From JANQPD01 sp963715655 (GTDB lineage Bacteria > Bacteroidota > Bacteroidia > Flavobacteriales > Schleiferiaceae): a stretch of 64,000 nucleotides of DNA. Shown here one piece after another: positions 62,759 through 64,000 of this stretch; the first letter of the stretch is position 1; each line of letters opens with the position of its first letter. The DNA is taken from NCBI GenBank assembly GCA_963715655.1, contig OY970262.1:2604001-2668000 (forward strand). The letters are read 5' to 3'. A program made the translations under genes and the position numbers. A model generated the notes under the pieces. The model ran no database searches. It worked only from the letters and a program-made list of their open reading frames with translations, and was not told where the DNA came from.

Positions 62759-63856
62759 CTAACCCTTTTCGGCTTTTACTTTTACAATTCTTTCTTCGGC
62801 AATAGCCAAAGCTGCATTTTGCGGAGTTATATTTTCTGTTTCAGCTTTCGCCAAAATATGTAGTGTAGTATTGTAAATTTCTTCTGTTCTGCGTAATGAT
62901 TCTGCACGGTCGTATCTAGCAATTTCTGAATACACATTAATTAAACCACCGGCATTAATTAAAAAATCAGGTGCGTAAAGTATGCCGGCTTCTACCAACA
63001 TTTTACCATGTTGCTGCTCATTAGCCAACTGATTGTTAGCTGCTCCGGCAATAATAGCACATTTCATTTGCGGTATAGTTTCACTATTTACCGTGGCTCC
63101 TAAGGCACATGGTGCATAAATGTCCATTTCTTGCGCAAAAATATTGCTGCCTCTCACTACTGTAGCTGCGTACTTTTCAGAAACTTCAAGTAAGCGATCT
63201 TCATGTATATCGTTAATTAATACGTGTGCACCGGCTTCCGTTAAATGCTGCACAAGCGTTTCGCCAACATGGCCAATGCCTTGCACCAACACTTTTTTTC
63301 CTGCTAAACTATCATTACCCCATTTAAATTTTGCGGTAGCTTTCATACCCATAAAAACACCGTAAGCCGTTACTGGAGAAGGATCTCCACTACCACCCAT
63401 GTGTTCAGGAATACCCGTTACGTGGTTGGTGCTCATTTTCACCATTTCCATATCATGCGTATTAATACCTACGTCTTCGGCAGTTATATAGCGTCCGCTT
63501 AAAGAATCTACAAACGCGCCAAATTTGCGCATTAAAGCATCCGTTTTGTCGGTGCGACTATCGCCAATAATTACCGCTTTACCTCCACCTAAGTTAAGTC
63601 CGGAGATAGATGCTTTGTACGTCATACCGCGGCTAAGGCGCAATACATCTTTAATGGCATCGGCTTCATTATTATACATCCACATTCTAGTGCCGCCTAA
63701 AGCAGGCCCAAGCACAGTACTGTGAATTCCGATTATTGCTTTTAGCCCAGTTTCTTCATCTTGGCAAAAAACAACTTGTTCATGATTTTTAAACGATTCA
63801 GAGCCAAAAAGTGGCCCTATTTGAGAGGGGTTTTCCAGAATTCTAATGTCGCTCAT
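62759..63856 (-). CDS. Leucine/valine-type amino-acid dehydrogenase
   Basis: 365 residues from the ATG at 63856 (a TTG 12 bases upstream is the only alternative). Deaminates a branched-chain or related amino acid with NAD. LGGTRMWMYN, ISGLNLGGGKAVIIGD with the catalytic Lys region, SPVTAYGVFMGMKA, and the Rossmann motif VLVQGIGHVGETLVQHL. It ends with VYSEI...RTEEIYNTT, as in Glu/Leu/Phe/Val dehydrogenases, closest to leucine dehydrogenases. It heads the leftward block to nnr. Confidence 0.9.
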   Translation of the reverse strand: MSDIRILENPSQIGPLFGSESFKNHEQVVFCQDEETGLKAIIGIHSTVLGPALGGTRMWMYNNEADAIKDVLRLSRGMTYKASISGLNLGGGKAVIIGDSRTDKTDALMRKFGAFVDSLSGRYITAEDVGINTHDMEMVKMSTNHVTGIPEHMGGSGDPSPVTAYGVFMGMKATAKFKWGNDSLAGKKVLVQGIGHVGETLVQHLTEAGAHVLINDIHEDRLLEVSEKYAATVVRGSNIFAQEMDIYAPCALGATVNSETIPQMKCAIIAGAANNQLANEQQHGKMLVEAGILYAPDFLINAGGLINVYSEIARYDRAESLRRTEEIYNTTLHILAKAETENITPQNAALAIAEERIVKVKAEKG

Positions 63857-64000
63857 CGGATTTATCAATAAAAGAATAAAATTTTGAGAGGTAGAAAAAG
63901 TACCTTTGAGACCTTAATAAATAAGGAAAAAAAGGTTTTTTTTCGTGCTGCGAAAGTAATCTAATTTTCTTGAGACAACAAAGCAAATGAAATCACTTTG
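63857..64000. other. Window end, upstream region of leucine dehydrogenase
   Basis: AT-rich and non-coding in what is visible. An ATG at 63987 (ATGAAATCACTT) could open a plus-strand gene beyond the window, but 14 bases cannot support that. Confidence 0.3.

Noticed and set aside
63901..63908. TACCTTTG as a plus-strand promoter for a gene beyond the window
   Set aside because: The nearest TTTG is only 14 bases upstream, too close, and the presumed gene is not visible.

Overview
The window looks like a chromosomal segment of an AT-rich, free-living member of Bacteroidota, most likely order Flavobacteriales. The evidence is several secreted proteins with type IX secretion (T9SS) C-terminal sorting domains, two gliding-motility-type giant surface proteins, the long Bacteroidota form of NusB, DUF1573/DUF4199/DUF6438 proteins, a TonB receptor with a carboxypeptidase-like N-terminal domain, and promoters of the Bacteroidota type (TTTG/TTG, about 18 bases, TAnnTTTG). 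I cannot name a genus. I saw no rRNA, tRNA, CRISPR array or intact insertion sequence.

Layout. 1-2586: cyanophycin synthetase, missing its first residues at the window edge. 2587-5417: an accessory island with an unrecognised gene plus a SIR2-like gene, enclosed by imperfect direct copies of a palindromic repeat, followed by a RelE/ParE toxin-antitoxin pair. 5418-12200: a non-coding gap, a small secreted protein, a Crp/Fnr regulator beside a fatty-acid desaturase, a DUF4143 ATPase, a T9SS protein and a surface metalloprotease. 12208-28610: housekeeping genes (valS, DUF1573, aminotransferase, murB, yidC, pyrG, a MoxR ATPase, three SurA-like chaperones, guaB). The guaB-to-yidC block runs as one tightly packed leftward group. 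28697-35812: two giant paralogous surface proteins whose 3' halves are almost identical in DNA, a sign of recent gene conversion or duplication. 35944-40451: nitronate monooxygenase-like enzyme, T9SS subtilase, mnmA and a MORN-repeat protein.

40543-50206: a probable GDP- or nucleotide-activated heptose locus. It has a three-domain fusion (nucleotidyltransferase, HAD phosphatase, P-loop kinase-like), then a GHMP heptose kinase, a GmhA isomerase and a GT-C type membrane glycosyltransferase. The locus is split by about 4.8 kb holding tandem repeats, a TonB receptor with a small partner gene, and a second toxin-antitoxin pair. 50382-56021: a T9SS protein, small membrane and outer-membrane proteins, and a DUF4199-GT2-GT2 group. 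56123-56221: the small SRP RNA with a clear promoter. 56348-63856: transaldolase-like fsa, threonylcarbamoyl-AMP synthase, and a leftward block of leucine dehydrogenase, nusB, DUF1573, yajC, ybbR, coaE and nnr.

The most promising candidate for an undescribed system is the 2710-4646 pair: an unknown protein with an Asn-rich linker and a helical tail, next to a SIR2-like NAD-binding protein in which the expected KLHGS histidine reads as asparagine. The second is the heptose fusion with its extra C-terminal kinase-like domain.
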